Source: Salvia splendens (lineage: Eukaryota; Streptophyta; Magnoliopsida; Lamiales; Lamiaceae). Taken from it: 64,000 bases of DNA. Below are positions 11,846 through 21,882 of this stretch, in pieces. A program made the translations under genes and the position numbers. Each line of letters begins with the position of its first letter. Position 1 is the stretch's first letter. Location: the NCBI RefSeq assembly GCF_004379255.2, contig NC_056035.1:28845208-28909207 (forward strand), in the 5' to 3' direction. The notes under the pieces were generated by a model that saw only the letters and a program-made list of their open reading frames with translations, searched no databases and was not told the DNA's origin.

Positions 11846-12059
11846 TAGTATAAATATATAATATTAAAATATAATTTGGTTTTTCGGTTTTTCTGTTTTT
11901 TTCGTACGAACCGAACCGAACCGAACCGAAAAACCAAAATTTTCAAAATTGTAAAACCGAACCGAACCGGAAAATCGAACAAACCGAACCGAATTTTAAA
12001 TTTTCGGTTTGGATCGGTTCGGATATTCGGTTTTCAGATTTTATGCTCACCCCTAGCCT

Positions 12060-12880
12060 AGACTACCTATCGAGAAAGGTTGCAATCTCAGTCCGCATAT
12101 TTCTAAACCTTACTGAAATAAGATGACATTGGTGTGGTACAGCACTGAATGGGTCTAACAACGAGATAAGTCTTTACGCTATCTACTGAAAGACGAGGTC
12201 TTGATAAATATTTATTTCTTAATCAATGTAGCTTAGCATTGAGCATATGGTATTGATTATGCACTACTTTGACTTATCAAATGGTGCGGGTTTTTCGCAA
12301 CCCAATAATCCTGATATATTAGGTAGTGGTGATTAAAATCTAGCGGTGCTAGGATTGCTATTATGTTGAATCATGCGCAAGGTGAGTCTCGTTTGATAAT
12401 GTCTTCAAGAGGAGCTCGAAATAAGGTTTTATTATTTTGAACCTAACTAGTTGGAGTTTGATTACTCTATGAATAATAAATAAGTGTTTCATGTTAAGTC
12501 CACTCTTGGAATTAATAAGATGTTAATTAATTAAGTCCATAGCAGACATTAATTAATTAATTAATTAATTAATGTACATTTATATCTTAAGCGTGGGAAA
12601 TGAAAGTCAAAACGGAAACCCGGATTACTTGCAATTTCGGATTTGGATGGAGAAGTTAATATTACTTCTGTAGTGGCTGCTCAGAATATTCCAATATAAG
12701 CTTGTATTAAATTGTGGGTTCAATTTAATTAGTAAAAAACTAATTGGGGTGAGTCCATATCCAAAACCTTCCATAGATCCCTGACCATAGATCCCTGACT
12801 GTGCCCTATATGTAACTTAATATAAATAGAAGAATAAAGGAGACAAAAAATACACTTAATTTAATTGCAAAATTTTCATC
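12060..12880 (+). other. copia-LTR-like sequence, no gene
   Basis: This AT-rich stretch carries a TATA-like TAATATAAATAG near 12826 followed by a transcript-like leader, and an ATTA microsatellite at 12546-12572. Style and the GCTTCCGCTGTCAACCCC end (in the next feature) resemble plant copia LTRs. I see no coding frame and the LTR start is not defined. Confidence 0.35.
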
Positions 12881-13735
12881 CCCCTCACCACATAGAAGAG
12901 GACGAAAATTCTCATTCAGCTTTCCTCCATGAGATCGATTTTTCTGCCTCCTTTATTTAAGTCATAGTGTTCTGGTGTTATCAGCCACCCTGATATCGGA
13001 ATAGGTCAGGAACCACTCAAAAGATCCGTGGTCTAGTACGCGACATCTTCACGAGGAAAAGTAGCAAGCAATCTTCGATTCTTTGGATAATCATTAGGTA
13101 TTATTCCTACTCCGTTGAAAAACATGTTTTAGGTTTCAATTATACTTAAAGCATGTTTTAATTAAAGTTATGAGCATGATACATGTGATAATTGCGCGAA
13201 TAGAATTTGTCTAAATAATCCACTAAATAGATCGAATTCTTTATGTGATTTATTTCATACGCGCTTCCGCTGTCAACCCCTTTTAGGAGGGGTTTCACTC
13301 TTTTCGTCCCCCTCTCCACATAGAAGAGGACGAAAATTCTCATTCGGCTTTCCTCCATGAGATCGATTTTTCTGCCTCCTTTATTAAAGTCATAGTGTTC
13401 TGGTGTGATCAGCCACCGTGATATCGGAATACAGGTTAGGAACCACTCAGAAGATTCGTGGTCTAGTACGCGACATCTTCACGAGGAGAAGTAGCGAGCA
13501 ATCTTCGATTCTTTGGAGAATCATTAGGTATTATTCCTACTCCGTAGAAAAATATGTTTTAGGTTTCAATTATACTTAAAGCATGTTTTAATTCAAGTTA
13601 TGAGCATGATACATGTGATAATTGCGCGAATAGAATTTGTCTAAATAATCCGCTAAATAGATTGAATTCTTTATGTGATTTATTTCATACGCGCTTCCGC
13701 TGTCAACCCCTTTAGGAGGGAATATATCATAAAAT
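12881..13735. repeat. tandem duplication, 428 bp unit, of LTR-like 3' end
   Basis: Two copies (about 12881-13308 and 13309-13735) start CCCCTC...ACATAGAAGAGG and end at CGCTTCCGCTGTCAACCCC. They are about 96-97% alike by eye. It looks like the R/U5 portion of a copia LTR duplicated in place. Confidence 0.8.
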
Positions 13736-13736
13736 T

Positions 13737-14238
13737 CGTGCCCACTACAAAATGGACTAAAAATAGGGAAGGAGGGGTAAAACATTTTATTTAAAATACA
13801 AATCTATATGTTTGCACGTAACAATTTATTGTCATATCATGATTATGATTTATTAACAAATTCTTCATTATTTATATGATACACTCATATATCATTAATG
13901 CAATAATTCATTATATATTTACACAATCAAAGTCAATCTAAATTATTCTTCCGAGTTTAGGACGCTAGGCATTGATATGACTTCCTATTATTTTTTGTGT
14001 GATTGTTGGTAAGTTTTGTAAGGGTTTGGTGTTAAACACTCAAACTTCATATTAGACTATTAGTATAATATGTTCATTTTGGGTAAAACCTTCAAGGTTT
14101 TGCTCTTAAGAGTACTCCTCAAAGGTGTCATAGAAGTTGGGGTAGTCCTCCGATGTGGGATATGGTTCGCTCTCCCACGAGTTTTTATCATTAATATTTT
14201 TTAAATGGGTTATGATTTTAATACATAATAACTTTATA
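13737..14238. other. AT-rich spacer, nothing recognised
   Basis: No frame, RNA gene or terminal repeat is supported here. Confidence 0.5.
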
Positions 14239-14458
14239 CTCTCTCTGTCTCTTAAAAATAGAAAATCTATTTTTTTTGTCCGTTTCCTAAAAATAAAAAC
14301 TTTTTATGTAAGAAAATTTCTTTCTCTCTAATGAGTTGGGAGTTGGGACTCATTTTCCACTAACACACTTTTCTTTTTATCCCTCTCTTACTTTTCAAAT
14401 TTTACATTAAAACTCGTGCTGTTTCCAAAGCTTCTTATTTTTAGGGGACTAAGGAAGC
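14239..14458. mobile_element. degenerate Stowaway-like MITE
   Basis: CTCTCTCTGTCTC at the left and GGGGACTAAGGAAG at the right keep the inverted pattern, with the family's internal ACTCATTTT/TTACATTAAAACTCGTG block. The right TA is lost. Confidence 0.5.
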
Positions 14459-14551
14459 ACTTTTTTTTAAGAATTATATTTTATATTTTGATTAATATAC
14501 ATATAAAGGGAGAAATGTTGTTTCTCAGTATAATGTTAGAAATATAACATA

Positions 14552-14751
14552 CTCCCTCCGTCCCATTAAATATGCAACATTTGCTTTTCGGCACGGGATT
14601 TTATGTAATGTTGTTTTGTGAGTTAATGAAGAGAGAGTAAAGTAAGAGAGAATAAAAAGTAGAGAGAATATTGTTTCCATTTTTAGAAACGTTTCATTTT
14701 TAATGGGACTGACCAAAAAGGAAAACGTTTCATTTAATGGGACAGAGGGAG
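14552..14751. mobile_element. Stowaway-like MITE (200 bp), upstream of the protease inhibitor gene
   Basis: CTCCCTCCGTCCC and GGGACAGAGGGAG termini with flanking TA. It lies about 430 bp 5' of the inhibitor start codon. Confidence 0.85.
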
Positions 14752-15137
14752 TATTATGTAGATTCATTAAACAATTATAAATCTCACGAAAACTATTATC
14801 AATGCTTCGCACTTACACATGTATATGGAGTATTTTCTTTCAACCAATGTGGACACCCTAAATCTTAATTTTGTAACAAGAATTCATATTACGGCCGTCG
14901 TGGTTTAACTTTTCATTTCCTTACAAGATTTTATCCATCTAGCTGGATTTATGAAATTTTGGTTGTCAACTTATTATCATTGACATTTCTGTTCAATGGC
15001 ATGCAGCCACTTTTACTTTTCAACAATTCTTTAAAAACACAAGACTTCGATAGCTCTTTACAAATCACACGACAAGCAATATCATAATCTTTTTCCCTAT
15101 AAATAACTGAAGCACAACCATCCAACTCCATTCCATA

Positions 15138-15148
15138 TACTATATAAA
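15138..15148 (+). promoter_or_regulatory. TATA box of the protease inhibitor gene
   Basis: ACTATATAAAT lies about 30-38 bp before the ATG at 15178. A TATA-directed start would leave an extremely short 5' leader. Confidence 0.5.
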
Positions 15149-15177
15149 TCACAAACAAAAGAGACAGAGATAGAGAG

Positions 15178-15747
15178 ATGTCTGAATTTTGTCCAGGTAT
15201 GCCAGAAGTATTCATTTTTGGGTTATCACACTACAGTAAAAGCAAACTATATTTATATCTTCTTTCTTATTTTACTCTATCTTTTAGCAAAAAGCAAACT
15301 ATATTTATATCTTCTTTCTTATTTTACTCTCTCTTACTATATTCTATTTTCACCACTCTATCTTTTTCTTTTTCTACTTTATTCTCTCTTCACTTAATTC
15401 ACTTTTAACACAATTTCATAAATATCGTGTCGAAAAAAAACGTCTCTACTACAGAGGGACGGAGGAAGTACTGTTAAAACAACCTTAGTATATTGTAATT
15501 ACATGAAATTGGTGTTTAGACCTAAATGACTTAATATTTTGATGCAGGTGTTGGTAAGATCTCGTGGCCGGAGCTCGTGGGGGTGGCTGGAGACAGCGCT
15601 GTGGCTACTATCGAAAAGGAAAACCCTTCGGTTGATGCGGTTGTAATCACACCGGATGATGCGTACCTTCCGGCTCTCTATTGCGATCGAGTTTTGGTGT
15701 TTGTAGACTCTAATGGAATAGTTGAGAGGGTTCCTAATGTTGGTTAG
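15178..15747 (+). CDS. potato inhibitor I family serine protease inhibitor (72 aa, two exons)
   Basis: Exons are 15178-15196 and 15548-15747, with a GT-AG intron between the first and second base of a Gly codon. The spliced product is 72 residues, the usual size for this family (MEROPS I13). It starts MSEFCPG, has the family signature SWPELVG, the helix ATIEKENPSVDAV, the core CDRVLVFVD and the C-terminal VERVPNVG. Cys5 and Cys52 fit the single disulfide of plant members. No signal peptide is seen, so it is probably cytosolic, acting in defence against pests or pathogen proteases. The reactive loop (about residues 41-50) is odd: it is one residue shorter than in eglin-type inhibitors and puts a Pro (Pro48) at or next to P1, without the usual Thr at P2. 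AATAAA follows at 15791. The family call is firm; the target protease is unknown. Confidence 0.9.
15230..15468. mobile_element. truncated Stowaway-like MITE inside the inhibitor intron
   Basis: The right terminus GGGACGGAGGAAG plus TA is clear (15456-15470), preceded by the family's GTGTCGAAAA motif. The left terminus is missing, and a 38 bp AGCAAACTATATTT... block is repeated (15241-15278 and 15294-15331). Confidence 0.55.
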
Positions 15748-15805
15748 ACTCCAGCAAACAAATTAGTCACCATATTATTCCAGTTTCTATAATAAATAGC
15801 TAAAT

Positions 15806-16440
15806 AGGGGAGTGATCAATTGCTAACTCACTCTCTAGTTGTTAACTACAACTAATTTAAGACCATTTGATTTTAAAAATCTAGTGGTCTTAAATTTGCC
15901 ACGTGTATTTTTCATTTTTATTAATTAAATTGAAAAGGATAAAAAAAACTATCAAATTAGGGTTTTAGATGAAAATGTCAATATTGTGTTTTGAAAATAT
16001 CAACACAATGCTTTGAGAATGTCAACACATTGCTTTGAGAATGACATTCTACATGTATTATATTGACATATTTTATATACTATGTTGACATTTGTTGCTG
16101 TACGAAAAAATTAAAATTTTTTTAAACTTTTTTCAAATTTTGACATCGAAACATATGCAAGGGAGATCTCGTTAGATTCCTTATGAAATTATCTTTATTT
16201 TGATATATGTTGTGCGAAAAAATAATTTAAATCGATAAAGTTATATGTGTTTTAAAGTTATGTGATATTTTTTAAATATTAGTTACAACTAATTTATTGT
16301 AAATTGACCTTAATACACTTTTTTGTTGATCGTATTGACATTTTGGGATTGATAATCTAAGCCCTTAATTTGTATATTTAAGGCTATTATTTAATTATAG
16401 TTAGCAATTAAGTATTGAGTTAGTAATATAACACTCCCCT
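15806..16440. mobile_element. hAT-like MITE with 8 bp target duplication AGCTAAAT
   Basis: The termini AGGGGAGTG and CACTCCCCT are inverted, with longer similarity (CAATTGCTAACTCA at the left against the complement at the right). Perfect 8 bp direct repeats flank them at 15798-15805 and 16441-16448. The element is 635 bp, AT-rich, non-coding and starts 58 bp after the inhibitor stop codon. Confidence 0.8.
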
Positions 16441-16520
16441 AGCTAAATAATTCTATGTACAATGCATACTTAAATTCTCTAGCTAAATAAATCTATGTAC
16501 AATGCATACTTAAATTCTCT
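16441..16520. repeat. tandem 40 bp repeat, two copies
   Basis: AGCTAAATAAT/ATCTATGTACAATG... repeats at 16441-16480 and 16481-16520 with one or two differences. The first copy starts with the hAT target duplication. Confidence 0.85.
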
Positions 16521-16960
16521 GTTTCTTATGTATTAAATGTTATGCGTACCATGTATTATGTGAGAAATAAATATATATGAAGAAGATATATTTCCTTATT
16601 TTATACATTTGTTTTCGTACCAAATACACAAACTTAGTGTACTTTTAATATTTTTCTGTCAACAATTTTATTCCAATTAAAACTATCACTTTCACATTAT
16701 ATCAGTCTCGTTGTGAAAATTCAGTAAATTTTAATTGAGTGTATGTATCACGATAAAAAAGAAAGGCTTTGGAGAATAAAATTTACCGAGCATCTTTATC
16801 TCCTCGATAATTACGGAGTAATGTGCGTGTATTCACCTAGCACCAAAAAAAACACTTAAGTGTGGTGACGGCAAACTTATTAAATAGTGACTGCCAAACA
16901 ACACATGTTTTGCCATTTATTTACATTTACTGATGTAATAACTGTTTTGTGGTAGTTTTA
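16521..16960. other. AT-rich intergenic and SEC14 3' flank
   Basis: No coding signal. The lower-coordinate side contains the 3' UTR of the SEC14-like gene, which ends at 16961. No clear polyadenylation motif was assigned. Confidence 0.5.
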
Positions 16961-19900
16961 TCATCTCTTCAGCTCTTCCATATGCTGTGAAAGTCCTTTT
17001 AAGACCTGGGAAAATTTAGTTGATTTAATGACTAAAAGAAATAAGTTAGAAAATAAGTTGACTAATTCTGCTCACTCACCAACTTGGCATCTTCCATTGC
17101 AGTTTCAAGCATCTTAATTTTCTACAGAATTTATTGAATAATAGTTAGAAACCTACTTGAAACTTTAAATTTTTGAAAAAAAACCTTACTTGTTTTGCAT
17201 CTTGAATCATAGGCTCAAAAGCCTGGAGCTTCTGAAAGAAATGCTCATCCACATATTTCCTAGAGTCTCTGGCGATCTCATTTGTTGGAGACGCGTCTTC
17301 GAATCCAGAATTCTGCTGCATCGGTTTTATATTTGTTTGTGAAACAAAGTTAGTAAAAACAAGGAGAATTAGAACAGATGGGAACCTCAATGAACTAATA
17401 ATACTAATCACATTTTTCCCTCAGTTTTTCATGGCCATAAATGTTACTTCTGCAAGGAAGATATTTCAGTAAGATGCAAGAATATTTTGGCGTGATTCAA
17501 CATATTTCTCGTTGAGATTTAGCAGAACATCACTGAGCTACTAGCTAAGGTAGCAAATGGAAAAGATTGCACAGAATGGCTTACATTGTGATCAAAGGCA
17601 CTCTTTTCGCTCGAACACTTCCCCTGCTCCCCCTCCTCGGTATAAAGCATTGCCTAGCAGAAAAAGTACAAACTAAGCCACATTACACGAAAATGCATCA
17701 ATGCGTATACGGAGTATAATTTTTGAAAGTCTAGGAGTCATTGAGGAATAACCTCGAGCGTTGCAGTGATTTCAGGATCATTCCAAGGTCCTTTGTCGCT
17801 AAAGAGGCAGCCACCAGTGTCACAAAATGTGCAGTCACCGCCCAAGAAACTCGGGAGATTACTATTTGATCATAAGACATGGTTTAAAACAATAAAACAA
17901 TAAAACCAAGTGCACTGAGGAGTAGAGTACCTTGGATCAATAGCTTCAATTAGGCTTCTTTTGTAGTCTGATCCCAACACCTGCAGATTTATTCCGTGAA
18001 AACTTACATTGAAATTCTTTATTACTACCTTTCAAGGCTATAAGATAACCATGATCATTTTGGGAGAAAGCAGAGATAACTAGGAAAATAGCAAGAAAGG
18101 AAAACGAACAACATTCAAGATGTGCTTACTATGATCTTAGCCAAGGTGCGGGCATCAAGAAACGCTTTGATTACTTTCCAAAGCACCCTAAATCCTGGTC
18201 CAGCATTTACAATAAAAAGCAGATGCAACGTCTGCAAACATTATAGGTGGGAGGTATTCACTGCATAGAATTTGGAGCTGCCTAAAAAAGCTTAACTTTG
18301 CTGAATAAACAACAAAAACGAGACATTCTGTTATAGCAATCACTTCTCTCATAGTTGTTAGTTAGTTATGTTTCAATTTAAGTTTTTAGAACGGTTAAAA
18401 AAGTTGATGTGTGATATAATGTAGGCAATGTGAATCCCTTTTCATTTGGTCACACAATATCAGATACTACTATGATATAGCACTTGTGTATTTACATGGT
18501 GAATGTATTTACCTCGGGATAATAGCAGCTATCGATTTTTTGAATTTCCATAAACAGATACCTAGCAGGGTTTGAAAAATGGTTCATTCCCTGTCAAACA
18601 ACATTGCATGTCTGAGTAAAATTATCAAATACAACAGCAAGATACAGGAAAGTTTTCAATAGATTACAAATAAATTTAGCATGTTGTCTACTGCTTCAAG
18701 AAATTCCTATTCTTGTATCACCAATTCTATGTTGTTTTCAATTCAAGAAACTATATTGCTATGTTGAATCCAACTTGATAAAGCATTTAGGATCAAATTT
18801 GTCTTCTTTTCTACTATAGTGCAGCCAGAGACGTCATACCACATCCTTTACATCCAAGATACTTATGGTTGAAGCGATGTGTTTCTTTGCAGCAAGTGAG
18901 CACGCGGGATATCTCCAGCTCAGAGTCTTCTCCTGCTCACATATGTGATGCTTCACAAATCTCTCAATAGTAGTTACTCGTAGTAACATGTCAAGATCAG
19001 CCATTCCGATTCTCTCAATATAAACCGGCCTCCCACATCTGTCGACTCCATGATATCCGTGAGGATAACATTTCCTCACTTCTTCACATTCCTCAAAGCT
19101 GAATTCCTGCGTCGATTTTTATAACTCATTATCAACGAGACTATTAGAAATGGGCCACTCACCCCTTAAAAGGCCTCATAAGGGGGAGGGTTATCCACAC
19201 TTATATAGGTGAGCTAGGATCGTTACCAAGTCGATGTGGGACAAGAATTATGAATTTTAACACGCCCCCTCACGTGTGGGCCGGAATGACACATCGGAAT
19301 GAGGCCTTTTAAGGGGTGAGTGGCCCATTTCTAATATGGTATCAGAGCGGGCCCAAGTCGATGATGGATTATATCTCTTTATCTCTTCTCTTGCCTACCC
19401 ACGTGATGGAAGTCCGATGTGTCATTCCGGCCCACACGTGAGGGGGCGTGTTAAAATTCATAATTCTTGTCCCACATCGACTTGGTAACGATCCTAGCTC
19501 ACCTATATAAGTGTGGATAACCCTCCCCCTTATGAGGCCTTTTAAGGGGTGAGTGACCCATTTCTAATATGGTATCAGAGCGGGCCCAAGTCGATGATGG
19601 TTCTCTCTTTATCTCTTATCTACCTCACGAGTGGAAGACCGATGTCCTTTCCGGCCCACATCGATGATGGCTTCTCTTGCATTGCCTACCCACGTGATGG
19701 AAGACCGATGTCCTTTCCGGCCCACACGTGAGGGGGCGTGTTAAATTATCTAAAAATTCTGTCCCACATCGACTTGGTGAAGATCCCATCTAATCTATAT
19801 AAGTGTGGATAACCCTCCCCCTTATGAGGCCTTTTAAGGGGTGAGTGGCCCATTTCTAATAGAGACACTACACATTCGAACGTTAGGAAAATCGATACCT

Positions 19901-20393
19901 GTAAAATTGTGTCAATCCGCATCTCCTCTCGCCACTTAACATACTGCACAAACATGTCTTTAGCTTTCATCAGATCATAGTCTCGCATTCGAAGGAATCT
20001 GCACCGAAACAAGCACATCAACACAAATTCAAAACGAAAAAAAAATTCAAATCACAATGCATTCCTTAAAAGAGTGTGATAATCCAAATGCTTCTCCGAT
20101 AAATGACCCTCGAGAAAGAGCAATTCGCGAAACGCATCGACAATTTTATCGTCTTTCGGATTATGAGTCCCCTCGAGGAGCAATTTCTGGCTCTGGCTCC
20201 TCCACCGGAACTTGAACGGCTGCGAGAGAAGCTTCATGATGCCGCGGGGGCGTTGCTCTTTCACCGGCGGTAGCTGCCAGTGAGTTTCAATTGGAGGGTG
20301 GAAGGTTTTGGGGCCAGTTTTAGTACACTTACTGCTAGGGTTTGCCGACCCTGAAATCAACACCTCTTTCAGCAATTCCTTCGGTTTCAGCAT
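16961..20393 (-). CDS. SEC14-like phosphatidylinositol transfer protein (11 exons, ~438 aa)
   Basis: Exons in transcript order: 20393-20065, 19998-19899, 19106-18840, 18590-18513, 18231-18130, 17980-17931, 17861-17753, 17653-17585, 17315-17190, 17121-17080, 17005-16961 (TGA). Frames join throughout. Residues ~80-145 form the CRAL-TRIO N-terminal part (DYHTLLR, then [16 protein letters not shown] and [14 protein letters not shown]). The lipid-binding domain follows: [49 protein letters not shown] and [12 protein letters not shown]...[11 protein letters not shown]. The C-terminus has a coiled-coil-like tail. The protein probably moves or presents phosphatidylinositol/phosphatidylcholine at membranes, as Sec14 does. 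All introns are GT-AG except intron 1, where the homology-placed donor reads GA; a GT nine bases on (20055) would keep frame and add three residues. Intron 2 holds a 720 bp TRIM. Whether the gene is functional depends on intron 1. Confidence 0.88.
19142..19861. mobile_element. rearranged TRIM retroelement in SEC14 intron 2, target duplication GAGAC
   Basis: The unit LTR is about 121-123 bp (TGTTAAA...TTCTAATA). Copies lie at 19449-19569 and 19739-19861 (plus orientation), and an inverted copy at 19142-19262. Partial plus-strand LTR (about 19298-19336) is followed by a PBS (TGGTATCAGAGC, 19337-19348), and a second PBS follows the middle LTR (19570-19581). A purine-rich tract (GTGAGGGGGCG) precedes both full plus LTRs. 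The whole 720 bp is flanked by perfect GAGAC (19137-19141, 19862-19866), and both outer ends are the same LTR 3' terminus facing outward. Non-coding; each LTR has a TATATAAG box. Confidence 0.8.
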
Positions 20394-20941
20394 GATTTAC
20401 CTACTAAAATCCATCAAAATCAGGAAATATGCAATTACTGAGTTTATAATCAGAATTATCCAAGGTTTTTGAGATCCTGTTTTGCTTGATTGTTGCAATT
20501 CAACCATGACAGTGAAACCAAAAAAAAAAAAAGCTCACGAGTTGATATTGTGATTAATTGCAAAGTAAGCAGAGGCAAATAAAAAATTCATCGAATTTGA
20601 AAAGGTAGAGGAATATATGGAAGCTGGATGAGACAAAATGTGGAAGGCGTTACTGTATAGGTAAGAGAGAGAGAGAGAGAGCTGCGAAATGGTGATTGCG
20701 TGGGTTTTGGGTATTGAGATTGCTTTCATACATTGCAGTGGAATATTGCGAATGTTTGAATGCCAAGAAACCCCGCCAAATACAGGACGTTTCTCCTCAC
20801 TTATTTTCACTGATTTTACATTAATTTAAAACAAATGTGAAACATGCTCCTACATCCATGAAATGTTGTCTAATTTTTAAGAAATATGAATAAAAGTAAG
20901 TTTGAAAAAGTTAGTGGAATGAGGTTCTCACATTTACAGTA
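20394..20941 (-). promoter_or_regulatory. 5' flank of the SEC14-like gene
   Basis: This is the likely promoter and 5' UTR. It contains a CT run on the gene strand (GA repeat at about 20665-20682), often seen in plant core promoters and leaders. No TATA box was placed with confidence. Bases 20757-20835 resemble 33527-33615. Confidence 0.4.
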
Positions 20942-21192
20942 TTCCCTCCGTCCTATAAAAATATGGGCAACGGATATGACACGGGAATTAAGACAAAATT
21001 GGTAAAATAAGATAAATGAGGTGAATGGTATGCTAAAATAAGAGAAAGGAGGTGAATGGTAGTTAAAATAGGGTTAGTAGATAGTGAGACTACATTATTT
21101 AATTGATATAACTTTTTCAAAAATGGAATGCATATATTTTGATGTGACGGACAAAAATGGAAAGTATATATATTTTTAAGGGACGAATGGAG
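20942..21192. mobile_element. Stowaway-like MITE (251 bp)
   Basis: TTCCCTCCGTCCT and AGGGACGAATGGAG termini flanked by TA, with the family's GACACGGGAATTAAG and GGTAAAATAAG interior. Confidence 0.8.
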
Positions 21193-21194
21193 TA

Positions 21195-21880
21195 TTAGTT
21201 TTATAATAGAATGTGAATGTAAAGAGTTAGTTGTAATACCCGCCCCTTTATTACCTCTTTCGTTGTGTTATTGTCGAACTAGAAATTATGGCTCCCTTGT
21301 TTCGTGTTTTTAAAAGGAACTCTTTGCCATTTTGTTGTTATTTAATGCTGTTAGTTCACAGAATAAAAAAATAAAGTAAAAAACGGAAGAACTAAACAAT
21401 CTAATATACGTCATGGAATAAAAGGAACGTTGTACAAAGATATGAAGTTGTTTTCCGAATGAAAGTGTTCGCGCAAATTTAGAATAATATTTTTTTGAAC
21501 TACATGGTCGTCTTACATAAATGAAAAAAAGGGGATATGGGGTATCAATACTACAATACTCTTGAATGGACCAAAAGCTTAAGGAAATAAAAATAGTTGC
21601 ATTTTGGGCCCCTCTTTTCCAAGCCAAATTTAGGTCCGTCGGACCCAGAGCTGCTCGGCCCAATGTCTCGGCCAGCCCGTCTGTGTTCGTCCTTCAAATC
21701 CTGCAATGTTAAAACAAAAAAATATTTAAATCCTAGAATACATCTACCATAGCCTTCCAAGTACAGGAACATTAGAGGAAGGGAGACAACTCTCCTTTAA
21801 GGATGGGGAACTAATGACTTCCCAAAGAAGGCGAGTCAAAACCTGCAATCTCCCCTCACAACAGCCACTGCGCACCACCA
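21195..21880. other. spacer, nothing firmly recognised
   Basis: At 21605-21705 (minus strand) a short GC-richer open stretch follows an acceptor-like TTGCAG (about 21700). It has no recognisable domain and no partner exon, so it is left uncalled. Confidence 0.4.
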
Positions 21881-21882
21881 TT

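Larger units (their letters stand above)
9358..12054. mobile_element. decayed hAT-like element with nested insertions
   Basis: Both arms are filled with CGGTTCGG/CCGAACCG-type subterminal repeats (9358-9560 and 11870-12054). The right end is TAGGGGTGAGCAT on the minus strand, a common plant hAT-type terminus. The left terminus is lost and no target duplication was found. It encloses a second hAT element (9697-11319) and a Stowaway (11667-11845). Between them, 11340-11640 holds a GA run and two 21 bp repeats (GGAGGGGCGACGGCGTGAAGC). Confidence 0.4.

Noticed and set aside
14949..15215. 88-codon minus-strand frame over the inhibitor promoter
   Set aside because: It overlaps the TATA box and exon 1 antisense and has no domain.
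15178..15408. 76-codon continuous frame starting at the inhibitor ATG
   Set aside because: It reads through the intron into MITE sequence. The spliced two-exon model gives the conserved family protein.
18834..19079. Separate small genes for each SEC14 fragment
   Set aside because: The pieces join at canonical splice sites into one CRAL-TRIO protein in the expected order.
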